Source: Propionibacterium cyclohexanicum
GTDB lineage: Bacteria > Actinomycetota > Actinomycetes > Propionibacteriales > Propionibacteriaceae
DNA: 64,000 nucleotides
NCBI RefSeq assembly: GCF_900111365.1
Contig: NZ_FOGZ01000005.1
Coordinates: 1-64,000, forward strand
Direction: 5' to 3'
Shown here in pieces: positions 9,165 to 17,902 of this stretch (position 1 is the first letter of the stretch; each line of letters opens with the position of its first letter). A program made the translations under genes and the position numbers. The notes under the pieces were generated by a model. That model did no database searches, had not been told where the DNA came from, and was given only the letters and a program-made list of their open reading frames with translations.

Positions 9165-9326
9165 TCAGGCCTTGCCGAGGATCCGGTTCAGATTGGTGCC
9201 GCACTCCGGGCATACGGCCTTGGCCATCCTGGTGCCCTTGGCATTCACCACGACCGTGCCGACCGCATGGCGCTTTTCCTTGCACTTGACGCAGTAGTAC
9301 TCACCCTCGTACTTCGTGTCTGCCAT
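9165..9326 (-). CDS. Small zinc-ribbon protein, DUF5679-like (53 aa)
   Basis: A 53-residue protein starting MADTKYEGEYYCVKCKEKRH. It has two CxxC knuckles, CVKC at 12-15 and CPEC at 39-42, which form a zinc ribbon, and a basic C-terminus. The ATG at 9326 is preceded by AGGAGG at 5 bp, the strongest ribosome-binding site in this part of the window. The family is a widespread small actinobacterial protein of unknown role. It sits in the same direction as, and upstream of, the E1-like gene. Confidence 0.8.
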   Translation of the reverse strand: MADTKYEGEYYCVKCKEKRHAVGTVVVNAKGTRMAKAVCPECGTNLNRILGKA

Positions 9327-9652
9327 TAGTCCTCCTCATTGATCCGTCATGCGAGATGAGTCATCGTCCAGGCGGAACACCGGAGACGACCGCCGCCCAT
9401 ACTCTAGCCACCGAGTCCGCCCAATCGGGCCCAGATGCGAACGGCGTGCCTGCAATTCGCACCCGAGGGCGGTTCGCCCGGATCCCTGTGCCTCTCGGCG
9501 GCCCGGTGGACGAGGGAGGAGCCCCCGGGACGATGTCCATCTGCCTTCCCCTGCAGACGGACCCGAACCGAGGGCTCCGAAGTGAAGACTGCCAGTGCAA
9601 TCGACGTCAGTCAAGCAGAACCGGGCATTCGGCGGCGCGCTAGCCTGACACG
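9327..9652. other. Intergenic region between divergent genes
   Basis: This 326-bp gap holds the AGGAGG site of the zinc-ribbon gene, a possible minus-strand -10 TAGAGT at 9401-9406, and the plus-strand -10 of the metallopeptidase at 9641-9646. Open frames exist on both strands (about 80-95 codons) but they overlap each other and have no ribosome-binding site or recognisable product, so none is called. Confidence 0.6.
9641..9646 (+). promoter_or_regulatory. -10 element of the HExxH metallopeptidase gene (leaderless)
   Basis: TAGCCT lies 6 nt before the GTG at 9653. No Shine-Dalgarno sequence is present, so a leaderless transcript is likely. Confidence 0.5.
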
Positions 9653-10279
9653 GTGGCGGTCACAACGTCCCCGAGGCCCCGCGACGGGCAACCGGTCGAG
9701 CATGTCCTCGAACTACCGCCCGGGGTGACACTGCCGCCGGGAGTCGACGAGCTCGTGGCGCGCCCGAGTGCGCGACGCCGGCGTACTGCCTCGCTCACGG
9801 TACAGGACGGCCGGCTGGTGATGCTCGTGCCTGCTGGGCTGAACCTCGCCCGCGAGACGGAGCTGGCACGAATCCTGCTGGAGCGGCTGGCCCGCCGTCG
9901 GGCCAAACAGGTGCAGACCCGCAGCGACGAGGCGCTCATGGCGCGGGCACTGCAGCTGCGCGACAGCTATCTGCCGCAGGTGCCTGTTCCGGCCCAGGTG
10001 CGTTGGTCGGGCGATCAGATCACCCGATGGGGATCGTGCACCAGCGCCGATGCCTCGATCCGGATCTCCACGCAGCTGTGCGCAATGCCGCAGTGGGTGA
10101 TCGACCATGTGCTCATGCACGAGATGGTGCACCTCGTCCATGCCGACCATGGAACAGGCTTTCACGAGCTGTTGGCTGCTTGCCCGTTCACCGAGCGTGC
10201 CCGGGGCTTCCTGGAGGGCTGGGCGATGGCCACCAGCACGCCCCCGGACGGGGGTCAGGACTTGCTGCCCGGATCCTGA
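9653..10279 (+). CDS. YgjP/SprT-like (DUF45, M48-type) zinc metallopeptidase
   Basis: A 208-residue soluble protein. The zinc-binding motif HEMVHLVHADHG is near residue 156: two His plus catalytic Glu in HExxH and a downstream His. Before it, TRWGSCTSADASI and the strand ISTQLCAMP match the DUF45 family (YgjP-like), whose members are predicted peptidases with few known substrates. It starts at GTG 9653 behind a leaderless -10 box. The last 25 bp overlap the 3' end of the convergent DUF2342 gene, so the two mRNAs are complementary at their ends. Confidence 0.85.
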   Translation: MAVTTSPRPRDGQPVEHVLELPPGVTLPPGVDELVARPSARRRRTASLTVQDGRLVMLVPAGLNLARETELARILLERLARRRAKQVQTRSDEALMARALQLRDSYLPQVPVPAQVRWSGDQITRWGSCTSADASIRISTQLCAMPQWVIDHVLMHEMVHLVHADHGTGFHELLAACPFTERARGFLEGWAMATSTPPDGGQDLLPGS

Positions 10280-11652
10280 CCCTCACTCCCCGTGGACGGC
10301 CCCTCGCCGGGGCCCTGGTTGTCGTCATGTTCCTGCAAGAGCTCGGCCAGGCCTGCGTCCCAGTCCTCGCCCTCGTGCTCATCGCGATCGCCCTGGACGA
10401 AACCGATCGGGTCGTCGAGATCGCTGGCGGTCGGGATGAGATCGGGATGCGACCACACCGCGTCACGCCCCTCGATACCGCGGTCGGCCTCCACCGCCTG
10501 CCACAGCCGCTGCGCCTCCCGCACGCGACGCGGATGGAGTTCCAGCCCGACGAGCGCGCTCGTCACCTTCTCGGCCGGACCTCCAGTTGCCCGGCGCCGC
10601 CGGATCGCCTCCATGAGGGCCGGCTCTTGGCTGAGCCAGGGGCTCGCGGCATCGTGGGTGACCGCATCGACCCATCCCTCGATGAGCGCCATGAGCGTCT
10701 CGAGACGCACGAGGACGTCCTCCTGCTCAGGCGTGCGGGTGGGCTTGAAGAGCCGCCCCTGAAGCTGGCGGGAGACCTCCTGCAGTTTCTCGGGAGTGAG
10801 CTCGCCCAGTGAGTCCATGTCCACTGCATCGGTGAGCGCCGAGCTGTCGATGGTGATCTCGCGCGCGTAGTGCTCGATGAGGGCGAGCAGTTGGGGACCG
10901 AGCCAACTCACCGAGGCGAACAGACGCTGGCGCGCGGCCTCGCGCACCGTCAGGTACATGAGGGCATCCTCGTCGGCAAGGCCAAGGCCTTTGACGAATG
11001 CGTCCGCGTTGGTCGGCAGCAGCACCACGCGGGGTGCGCTGAGCAGCTGGAGGCCCAGCTCGGCCCCGCTGACCACCTCAGCGGCGATCTGGCCGATGGC
11101 CTGGGCCAGCTGGACCGCGTACATCTGCCCCGCGGCCGAGCGCAGCAGCGGACCGAACAGGCCGCTCAACTGGCCCAGTTCGGGCACCTCGCTGGCGGCC
11201 TCACCGCCGAAGGAGGCGGCCATTGCATCGGCGATCGACCGGACGATCGGATCGACGATGGTGCGCCAGGAATCCATCGTGTCCTCGACCCATTCCGCAC
11301 GGCTCCAGGCTTGTGCAGGCCTGGAGAGGGCAGGAAAACTGGTCGTCGGATCGAGCCAGGACTCCGCCAGTCGGTCGGCATCGGCCAGCTCCCGGCGCTG
11401 GGTCTGTCCGGGAGTGGGGTCGGGCCCAAGGGCTGCGACAACCCGGCGAGCGGCCTGGCGGGTGGCCGCCCAGTCGATCCCGCTCTCCGCATCGGCATTC
11501 GCGCCGGCGCGCTGCATGGCCTGCTGGAACTGGCTCATCAAGGTGGACAGATCCAGGCCCTGTGGCGGAACCGTGAACCCGAGCTGGCGAAGCAATTCGC
11601 TGAGGGGATCGCGCTCCGGCTCCCCGGGAGGCCCCATCTTCTCGTCACTCAT
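10255..11652 (-). CDS. DUF2342 / zinc-dependent metalloprotease-like conserved protein
   Basis: A 465-residue protein typical of the actinobacterial DUF2342 family, also named in databases as coenzyme F420 biosynthesis-associated or zinc-dependent metalloprotease. The N-terminus (PLSELLRQLGF, DLSTLMSQFQQAM) and the helical core with VLLPTNADAFVKGLGL, LALIEHYAREI and TLMALIEGWVDAVTHD are visible; the last segment corresponds to the zincin-like helix, although a classical HExxH is not present. An acidic Asp/Glu-rich tail ends it. GAGGAGCC precedes the ATG at 11652. It lies between two proteases, as in Mycobacterium (Rv3195 region, from memory). The biochemical role is not established. Confidence 0.75.
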   Translation of the reverse strand: MSDEKMGPPGEPERDPLSELLRQLGFTVPPQGLDLSTLMSQFQQAMQRAGANADAESGIDWAATRQAARRVVAALGPDPTPGQTQRRELADADRLAESWLDPTTSFPALSRPAQAWSRAEWVEDTMDSWRTIVDPIVRSIADAMAASFGGEAASEVPELGQLSGLFGPLLRSAAGQMYAVQLAQAIGQIAAEVVSGAELGLQLLSAPRVVLLPTNADAFVKGLGLADEDALMYLTVREAARQRLFASVSWLGPQLLALIEHYAREITIDSSALTDAVDMDSLGELTPEKLQEVSRQLQGRLFKPTRTPEQEDVLVRLETLMALIEGWVDAVTHDAASPWLSQEPALMEAIRRRRATGGPAEKVTSALVGLELHPRRVREAQRLWQAVEADRGIEGRDAVWSHPDLIPTASDLDDPIGFVQGDRDEHEGEDWDAGLAELLQEHDDNQGPGEGPSTGSEGQDPGSKS

Positions 11653-11803
11653 CGCTGGCTCCTCGCTCCTGCGCGTGCGGCACTGTCACACACACAACTG
11701 TGCCCTCCATTCAAGCGCACCAGGACAATGGCGCTGCCCGCACCGAATGGCGTGGCGCCACAGTGCGCTTCCCCGCCACGCCGGCGTCGCGGCGATGCTC
11801 GGG

Positions 11804-11809
11804 TAAACT
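11804..11809 (+). promoter_or_regulatory. -10 element in front of the leader ORF and PDZ-Lon gene
   Basis: TAAACT is followed by 7 nt and the ATG at 11817, so the transcript would start at that ATG. Confidence 0.5.
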
Positions 11810-11816
11810 TCCGGGC

Positions 11817-11873
11817 ATGTTCGGGGTGCTCGAGACTGCGCGGTCCGCATGCCCCTTGGGGCTGTGCCGATGA
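11817..11873 (+). CDS. Candidate leaderless leader peptide (18 aa) coupled to the PDZ-Lon gene
   Basis: ATG at 11817, 7 nt after a TAAACT -10 box, opens an 18-codon frame reading MFGVLETARSACPLGLCR. Its TGA at 11871-11873 overlaps the ATG at 11870 of the PDZ-Lon gene as ATGA. The promoter placement and the 4-nt overlap together suggest a translated upstream ORF that feeds ribosomes into the main gene, since the latter has no Shine-Dalgarno sequence of its own. The two cysteines could make translation cysteine-sensitive; that is conjecture. Chance occurrence cannot be excluded for so short a frame. Confidence 0.45.
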   Translation: MFGVLETARSACPLGLCR

Positions 11874-12913
11874 CTCGGCGTGCGGCCACGGTGCTGGCCT
11901 CGGGAATCTGCTTCGTGATCCTGCTGGGGATCATGTTCGTGGTTCCGGTTCCCTTCGTGAGCTGGAGTCCCGGCGTCGCGCAGAATGCGCTGGGCAGCTT
12001 TGACAACAGACCCGTCGTCGAGGTCGACGGAAAAGCTGGTCCGCCGACCAGCGGCCAGCTCCTCATGATCCCCACCGCAATCACCCGGCCAGGATCCCAA
12101 CTCACCTTCCCCGAGGCGCTCGGCGACTATCTGGCAGCTCACCGCGACGTCCAGCCCCGCGACTGGGTCTACCCGGTCGGTCAGTCCGCCGCCGAACTGG
12201 ACGCCGCACGCATCGCCGGCATCAAGACGGCTCAGCAGAGCGCCACCGTCGCGGCACTACGAGTGGCAGGGGTGGAGGTGCGTCAGAACCCCGTAGTGAG
12301 CTCGGTGTCGACGGGAGGACCGTCCTACCGGCTCCTCACGGTGGGCGATATCGTCGAGACGGTCAACGGCACGAGTGTGCAGACCTCGGCCGAGGTCTCC
12401 GAGATCGTCTCGGGCCTGACGGTCGGGGATCCGGTGAAATTCGGCATCGTACGGCAGGGGGCGAGCATGGACGTCACGGTGACCACTCAGGCCAGCGCAT
12501 CCAGCCGCGACGTGCCGAGGATCGGCATCACCATGGACGAGGGCTATCGCTACGCGCCCCACCCCGAGTTCGCCATGGACGAGCGGAACCAGAACTCCAG
12601 TTCCGGCCTCATGCTCGCCCTGGCGCTGTATGAGAGAGTCTCGAACCAGGACATCACCGGCGGCAGGATCATCGCCGGCACCGGAACGATCGAGCCGACC
12701 GGCGCCGTCGGGGTCACGCGGGGCATCGACGAAAAGGTCTACGCCGCCGAGCGGCTGGGCGCCAGCGTCTTCTTGGTACCCGCATCGAATTGCTCCGAGG
12801 CCCATCGGCTGTCCACCCGGATGACACTGGTCAAGGTGAACAAGCTCGACGACGCCGTGAACAGTCTCCACGCGCTGAACACCATCCCCAACGCCGTCGT
12901 GCCCACCTGCTGA
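11870..12913 (+). CDS. Membrane-anchored PDZ domain / Lon (S16) protease
   Basis: A 347-residue protein. One N-terminal membrane helix (about residues 5-27) is followed by an extracytoplasmic region, a PDZ domain (about 130-215, with YRLLTVGDIVETVNG) and a Lon-type proteolytic domain. The catalytic Ser lies in NSSSGLML near residue 245 and the catalytic Lys in GIDEKVYAAERLG near 288, the Ser-Lys dyad of S16 peptidases; there is no AAA module. The usual context of the Ser is GPSAGLM, so the preceding residues are unusual here. The ATG at 11870 overlaps the stop of the upstream leader ORF; an ATG at 11849 in the same frame is the alternative. A neighbour of UPF0182, as in Mycobacterium (Rv3194c-Rv3193c, from memory). 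Confidence 0.85.
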   Translation: MTRRAATVLASGICFVILLGIMFVVPVPFVSWSPGVAQNALGSFDNRPVVEVDGKAGPPTSGQLLMIPTAITRPGSQLTFPEALGDYLAAHRDVQPRDWVYPVGQSAAELDAARIAGIKTAQQSATVAALRVAGVEVRQNPVVSSVSTGGPSYRLLTVGDIVETVNGTSVQTSAEVSEIVSGLTVGDPVKFGIVRQGASMDVTVTTQASASSRDVPRIGITMDEGYRYAPHPEFAMDERNQNSSSGLMLALALYERVSNQDITGGRIIAGTGTIEPTGAVGVTRGIDEKVYAAERLGASVFLVPASNCSEAHRLSTRMTLVKVNKLDDAVNSLHALNTIPNAVVPTC

Positions 12914-12933
12914 GCCGGTGAGTGAGGAATGCC

Positions 12934-13485
12934 ATGAGTTCTGCTCCGCACCAGCCGGTGCCCGAACACCTCGAACCACTGACCGCCGCGCTCGTCGAGA
13001 TCGAGCACCACGTGGCACACGGAGGCTGGGACCAGCCGGCTCGCCTGTTCGCCCTCGTTCCGACCGCCGAACTGTTGGCCGCTGAACCATCGCTGGCCGG
13101 GCAGCTGCGCGAAAGCTCACCGGATGAGCTGTCCAGCGTGGAGCAGGAGGACTTCCATCCGGGCGCCGATCTGCTCACGGCCCTGGCGGGAATCGGCTGG
13201 GGTGCTGGAGTGCACGGCGTTGCCCTGTGCACCGAGCGGAGCTTCCTGCCTGCCTCGGCTGAACCCGAGTTGCCCGAGGACCCCGAGCTGGCGGCCGAGT
13301 ACGTGGCCCGGCATCCGCAACGCGAGGACATCCGTGTCGTGGTCGGCGTCTTGCGCGACGGCAGCGGGTACGGTGTGGCACGTCTGGCCAGCTCACCGCA
13401 GGAGCTTCTGGCAGGCAATGATCTCGTCCCGGCCCTGCGCCGGGCGCTGGCCCGCACATTCACCGCAGGGGAAGGGCAATCGTGA
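12934..13485 (+). CDS. Conserved actinobacterial protein of unknown function
   Basis: A 183-residue soluble protein with no recognised motif. The sequence shows an acidic N-terminal half, the segment DLLTALAGIGWGAGVHGVALCTER and a C-terminal VVVGVLRDGSGYGVARL, which looks like an alpha/beta fold. GAGGAAT precedes the ATG at 12934; a GTG at 12922 in frame would add four residues. It lies 20 bp after the PDZ-Lon gene, and its stop overlaps the start of the UPF0182 gene (GTGA), so the three are one operon. I recall similar proteins beside UPF0182 in Propionibacteriaceae, but no function is assigned. Confidence 0.7.
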   Translation: MSSAPHQPVPEHLEPLTAALVEIEHHVAHGGWDQPARLFALVPTAELLAAEPSLAGQLRESSPDELSSVEQEDFHPGADLLTALAGIGWGAGVHGVALCTERSFLPASAEPELPEDPELAAEYVARHPQREDIRVVVGVLRDGSGYGVARLASSPQELLAGNDLVPALRRALARTFTAGEGQS

Positions 13486-16433
13486 GTCAGACAGGCAGTG
13501 CCGCACACTCCGGACGGCCATCGCGGACAGGGACCCGTCGCCGGCGCGGTGCCCTCGGGCCGACGCTCATCGTTCTCGTCGCCGTTGTGCTGGTGTGGTG
13601 GCTCGTCAGTGAATTGTTCACCGACTGGCTGTGGTTCAAAAACCTCGATTTCGGGCAGGTCTTCACGACTCGTTGGGTGACCGGTGTCGTCCTGTTCGCC
13701 TGCGGTGCGCTGCTGACCGGCGCAACGAGCGCCGTGAACATGGTCATCGCCTGGCGCAATCGCCCGGTCAATGCCGCCTCGCTGGAATCCGACCTCCTCG
13801 ATCACTATCGGGGGGCGATGAGCCGGCGTACGAAGACCTTCATCGCGGTTCCCTCGGTTCTTCTCGGTGTCATCGCAGGCGCCGTGGCCACGGGAAACAT
13901 CGACACGACGCTGGCCTTTCTGCATCGCACGTCATTCGGGACCAAGGACGCCCATTTCGGCATGGACGTCTCCTTCTTCGTGTTCACCATGCCCTTCCTC
14001 CAGTTCGTGCTGGCCGCGCTCATGGGTGCCCTCGTCCTGGGAACCGTGCTGGCCGGACTCGTGCACTTCGTCACGGGCTCGGTTCATGCCCCGACCATGA
14101 GGCTGCGCGACGAGCTGTTCGAGCCTCGCATCTCTCGGCCGGGCCGCCAGCCGTTGAGCAGTCCCTTCAACGGTGCCGCGCAGGTTCATCTCTCGGTGAT
14201 GCTGGGCCTGGTCTTCGTCGTCTACGGCCTGCAGCGCCTGTTGTCGCGCTATGAGTTCGCGGTGAGCGACAATGACTCGCTGTTCACCGGAATCGGGTAC
14301 ACCGATGCCCACTCGCGGATCACCGCGCGACTCATCGTGGCGATCATCTCATTCATCTGCGCCGCGATGTTCTTCGCCAATGCCAAGTTGAAGATGTGGC
14401 GCCTGCCGGGCACTGCGATCATCCTCATGATCGTCTCGAGCCTGCTCATTCAGGGGCTGTACCCCAGCTTCGTGCAGCAATTCGGCGTGAAACCGAACGA
14501 GCCGGACCGTGAGCGTCCCTATATCGCCGACCAGATCGCCGCCACCCGCAAGGCCTATGACATAGACGACGTCCAGGTGAGCGACTATTCGGCGAAGACC
14601 ACGGTGAGCGCGGGCCAGCTCAAGTCCGACGCCGAGGCCTTGCCCGGTATCAGGCTCGTCGACCCGGCGATCGTGGCGCCCACCTTCGAGCAGCTGCAGC
14701 AGGTGCGCGGCTACTACTCCTTCCCCCCGGTCCTCGACGTGGACCGCTACACCCTCAACGGGCAGACCACCGACACGATCGTCGCCGCCCGCGAGATCGA
14801 CATTTCCGGGCTGCCCGACCAGAGCTGGAACAACATCCACACCGTCTATACCCACGGTTTCGGTCTCGTGGCGGCCTATGGCAATCGTCTGCAGGACAGC
14901 GGTGAGCCGGAATGGATCGAGGGTGACATTCCTCCCACCGGGCTGCTGGACGAGAAGGAGCCCCGGCTGTACTTCGGGGAGCAGGAGTCGCAGTACGTCA
15001 TCGCCGGAAATGTCGAGGGTGCCACCCCGGTCGAGCTGGACACCCCCGGTGGCAGCGACACGGGAGGCGAACAGCACACCACCTACGCGGGCAAGGGTGG
15101 CGTGGCCATCGGTAACCCCATCGTGCGGGCGATGTACTCCACGAAGTTCGCCGATCTCAACCTGCTGCTGTCGGGGCGGGTGAACAAGGCCTCGCGGATC
15201 CTCTACGACCGCACTCCGCAGCAGCGAGTCAAGCAGATCGCGCCCTGGCTGACGGTCGACCAGGACCCCTACCCGGCGGTGGTCGATGGACGCGTCGTAT
15301 GGATCGTGGACGGCTACACGACCACAGCGGACTATCCGGACTCCCAGCACGTGAACTACCAGGACACCATCTCCGACTCGGCCAGCGACTGGCGCACCTC
15401 CGGCGACACCCGCCAGGTCAACTACATTCGCAATTCCGTCAAGGGGGTCGTGGACGCCTACGACGGAACGGTCAAGCTCTACGACTGGGATCCCAGCGAT
15501 CCGATCGTCCAGACCTGGTCGAAGGCCTACCCCGGGCTGTTGCTGCCCAAGAGCGAGATCTCCGCCGATCTCCTGGATCACCTGCGCTATCCGCAGGACA
15601 TCTTCAAGGTGCAGCGCCAGATTCTCGGGCGCTATCACATGACCGATCCAGGCAGCTGGTATAACCAGTCCGATCTGTGGGTGGTGCCTGCCGACCCGCG
15701 CGACAAGAGCGGGAAGTCCGAGCCGCCGTACTATCTGTCGATCAAGTGGCCCGGGGACTCGTCGGCGGTGTTCAGCCAGACGGCCGTCTATGTGCCGAAC
15801 AACCGGGAGAACATGGGCGCCTATATGTCGGTGGTCGCCGATGCCTCCAGCAAGGACTACGGCACGCTGCGCGTCCTGCGCCTGTCGGGCTCGGAGCAGG
15901 TGCCCGGGCCCAACCAGACCTACAACGCCATCGTCTCCGACCAGCAGGTGGCCAATAAGCTGCTGGCCTTCGTCGGCCAGAGCGGCAATGCCACTGCCGA
16001 TGCCCTGTACGGGAACCTGCTCACCTTGCCGATGGGCGATGGGCTCATCTATGTGGAGCCGATCTACACCCAGCGCAAGGACTCCTCCAGTGGTGGATCG
16101 GCGGCGGGCAGCTACCCTGTGCTGCGCTTCGTCGTCGTGCGCTACGGAACCCACATTGGCATCGGCACGACGCTGCAGGACGCGCTCGACTCGGTCTTCG
16201 GGGGCGACTCGGGCGCGGACACCGGCACCCAGCCCCCGGCCCAGGCGGCTCCGGGCGGCGGATCCGGCGGCAATTCCGGTGACCCGGTGGCCCGGCAGGC
16301 GCTTTCCGACGCGAACGCGGCCTTCGCCGCCGCGGACGAGGCGCTGAAGAAGGGGGATCTGGCCGGCTACCAGTCCCAGCTGGCCATCGCCCAGTCCAAG
16401 GTGAACGAGGCCACCAAGGCGCTCGGTGGCTGA
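13482..16433 (+). CDS. UPF0182 family large membrane protein
   Basis: A 983-residue protein. The first third contains about seven hydrophobic membrane spans, beginning TLIVLVAVVLVWWLVSELF after a short Arg-rich cytoplasmic tail. A large extracytoplasmic domain follows, with family segments such as RPYIADQIAATRKAYDID, YPDSQHVNYQDTI and GRYHMTDPGSWYNQSDLW. The C-terminus has a Gly/Pro/Ala linker and a short helical tail. The function of UPF0182 is unknown. GTG at 13482 overlaps the previous stop by four bases. The position right after PDZ-Lon is conserved in actinobacteria and suggests that the protease and this protein act together at the membrane. Confidence 0.88.
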   Translation: MSQTGSAAHSGRPSRTGTRRRRGALGPTLIVLVAVVLVWWLVSELFTDWLWFKNLDFGQVFTTRWVTGVVLFACGALLTGATSAVNMVIAWRNRPVNAASLESDLLDHYRGAMSRRTKTFIAVPSVLLGVIAGAVATGNIDTTLAFLHRTSFGTKDAHFGMDVSFFVFTMPFLQFVLAALMGALVLGTVLAGLVHFVTGSVHAPTMRLRDELFEPRISRPGRQPLSSPFNGAAQVHLSVMLGLVFVVYGLQRLLSRYEFAVSDNDSLFTGIGYTDAHSRITARLIVAIISFICAAMFFANAKLKMWRLPGTAIILMIVSSLLIQGLYPSFVQQFGVKPNEPDRERPYIADQIAATRKAYDIDDVQVSDYSAKTTVSAGQLKSDAEALPGIRLVDPAIVAPTFEQLQQVRGYYSFPPVLDVDRYTLNGQTTDTIVAAREIDISGLPDQSWNNIHTVYTHGFGLVAAYGNRLQDSGEPEWIEGDIPPTGLLDEKEPRLYFGEQESQYVIAGNVEGATPVELDTPGGSDTGGEQHTTYAGKGGVAIGNPIVRAMYSTKFADLNLLLSGRVNKASRILYDRTPQQRVKQIAPWLTVDQDPYPAVVDGRVVWIVDGYTTTADYPDSQHVNYQDTISDSASDWRTSGDTRQVNYIRNSVKGVVDAYDGTVKLYDWDPSDPIVQTWSKAYPGLLLPKSEISADLLDHLRYPQDIFKVQRQILGRYHMTDPGSWYNQSDLWVVPADPRDKSGKSEPPYYLSIKWPGDSSAVFSQTAVYVPNNRENMGAYMSVVADASSKDYGTLRVLRLSGSEQVPGPNQTYNAIVSDQQVANKLLAFVGQSGNATADALYGNLLTLPMGDGLIYVEPIYTQRKDSSSGGSAAGSYPVLRFVVVRYGTHIGIGTTLQDALDSVFGGDSGADTGTQPPAQAAPGGGSGGNSGDPVARQALSDANAAFAAADEALKKGDLAGYQSQLAIAQSKVNEATKALGG

Positions 16434-16534
16434 GTGGGAGCCTGACGGGATGCAGGGGCTGCCTGTTCGCAGGGAAGAACGTCGGCTCGCGGGGACCCTG
16501 CCCGCACGGCGGCGGGGCCTCAGAATCGGCAGGT

Positions 16535-17902
16535 TCAGAGGGTCGGTGTGACGAGCTCGACCCCGAAACCCTGCGATTCCAACTGGGGAGCAAGCGTCGC
16601 GGCGTCGCCGCACAGCGCGATGTGCGCCCCACCCCGGGCCACGGCCGTGCCGATGTGGCGGGCGAAGGCGGCGCTCGCCTGCTCGGCGGAGGTGGACGCG
16701 ATACGGGCGTGCAACTCGTCGATCCACCCGGGTGACACCTGGTGTGCGGCCAGGACACTGGCCTGCTCGGCGATGGCCTCGGCGGTGTCGTAGCGCAGCG
16801 GCGCGATCCCCGAAAGATAGCGCACCGCGTCGCCGGTCTCGTGCTCGTCGAGCGGTTGGGCGGCCACGTCGAGCAGGTTGACCACCTCTCGGCAGGCCCT
16901 GGCTGCCACCTCGGTGCGGAAACTCGAGCGCACCGAGAAGGTGCCGTTGAACCGTCCGGCGTGAAGCCCGGCCTGTACCCCGTAGGTGTATCCGCGCTGC
17001 TCGCGCAGGACGAGATTGAGGCGGCTCCCGAACAGACCTCCCAGGCACATCGTGGCCACCTGCATGCGTGCCCAGTCCGGGTGTTGGCGGCCGGGAGTGA
17101 TCAACCCGATCTGCAGGTCGGCGGCCACTGCGCCGGGCCGGTCGACAACCCGGATCGTTGGGCTCCCTCCATGTCCCTCCGGTGCCGTGCGGTCCGGCCT
17201 GAGGCCGGTGGCCGGCCAGGCGCCGAAGAGTTCACAGGCAGCCTGCGTCAACCCCTCGGGAAGATCGCCGGCCAGCACGAGTGTCGCCCCCTCGGGACGC
17301 CACCAGCGGTCGTGGAACTCGTGGATCGCGTGCTCGTCGGACGCCTCGATGCCCGATGCGCTCCCGCCAGCCGCCAACGCCTGCCGGCTGGCGGTCGGCC
17401 ACATTGCCTCGCGAACAGCGGCGCCAGCCAGGACGGCGGAATTGAGCCTTGAGCGCTCGATCTCGGCGAGCCGGATGGCACGATGCCGCTCGATGTCGTC
17501 GGGTGCATAGAGCGGCTCGCGGACGATCTCGTGCAGGAGCTGGAGGCCATCTCGGGCCTGCGGCGCGGCGACGCTGATCCCAGCCGCCGTGCCCCACCAT
17601 CCGGCATTGCCGTCATAGGCGGCACCGATGTCCTCGATGCGCCGAGCGAGCTCGAACCCGGGATGGGTGCGGCTGCCCTCGTCGCTGCCGCGCAGCGCCA
17701 AGGTGGCCACCCCGTCGAGACCGGGAGGCTCATCGGCCAAGGCGATGTCCATGACCAGCTGCACGCTCAGCACGTGCTGACCGGGCAGCTGGAAGGCCCA
17801 TACCTGCATGCCGTTGGCCAGCGGCTGTACCTGCGGGCGCGGAAAGTGCCAGGGGCGAGCCTCATGTACCTGCGGACGGGGGCCGACTGTGGGCATCGTC
17901 AT
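16535..17902 (-). CDS. M16 peptidase family protein, non-catalytic partner
   Basis: A 455-residue M16 (pitrilysin-like) fold. It lacks the HxxEH zinc motif, having ATLALRGSDEGSR where the motif should be. It keeps the C-terminal R/Y pair region QRGYTYGVQAGL, which in M16B partners contributes to substrate binding. The ATG at 17902 overlaps the stop of the catalytic gene as ATGA, so the two are coupled and probably form a heterodimer, as known for bacterial M16B pairs. The substrate is not known. No secretion signal is visible. Confidence 0.85.
   Translation of the reverse strand: MTMPTVGPRPQVHEARPWHFPRPQVQPLANGMQVWAFQLPGQHVLSVQLVMDIALADEPPGLDGVATLALRGSDEGSRTHPGFELARRIEDIGAAYDGNAGWWGTAAGISVAAPQARDGLQLLHEIVREPLYAPDDIERHRAIRLAEIERSRLNSAVLAGAAVREAMWPTASRQALAAGGSASGIEASDEHAIHEFHDRWWRPEGATLVLAGDLPEGLTQAACELFGAWPATGLRPDRTAPEGHGGSPTIRVVDRPGAVAADLQIGLITPGRQHPDWARMQVATMCLGGLFGSRLNLVLREQRGYTYGVQAGLHAGRFNGTFSVRSSFRTEVAARACREVVNLLDVAAQPLDEHETGDAVRYLSGIAPLRYDTAEAIAEQASVLAAHQVSPGWIDELHARIASTSAEQASAAFARHIGTAVARGGAHIALCGDAATLAPQLESQGFGVELVTPTL

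Noticed and set aside
8009-9326. A TOMM or ubiquitin-like system with the zinc-ribbon protein as the tag
   Set aside because: The 53-residue protein has no beta-grasp features and ends GKA, not Gly-Gly; no YcaO gene is near.
9336-9614. Overlapping frames of about 80-95 codons on both strands in the gap before the metallopeptidase gene
   Set aside because: They conflict with each other, lack ribosome-binding sites and show no recognisable product.
14349-17048. An 899-codon minus-strand frame opposite UPF0182
   Set aside because: UPF0182 and the M16 partner account for this region; the frame has no ribosome-binding site or domain.
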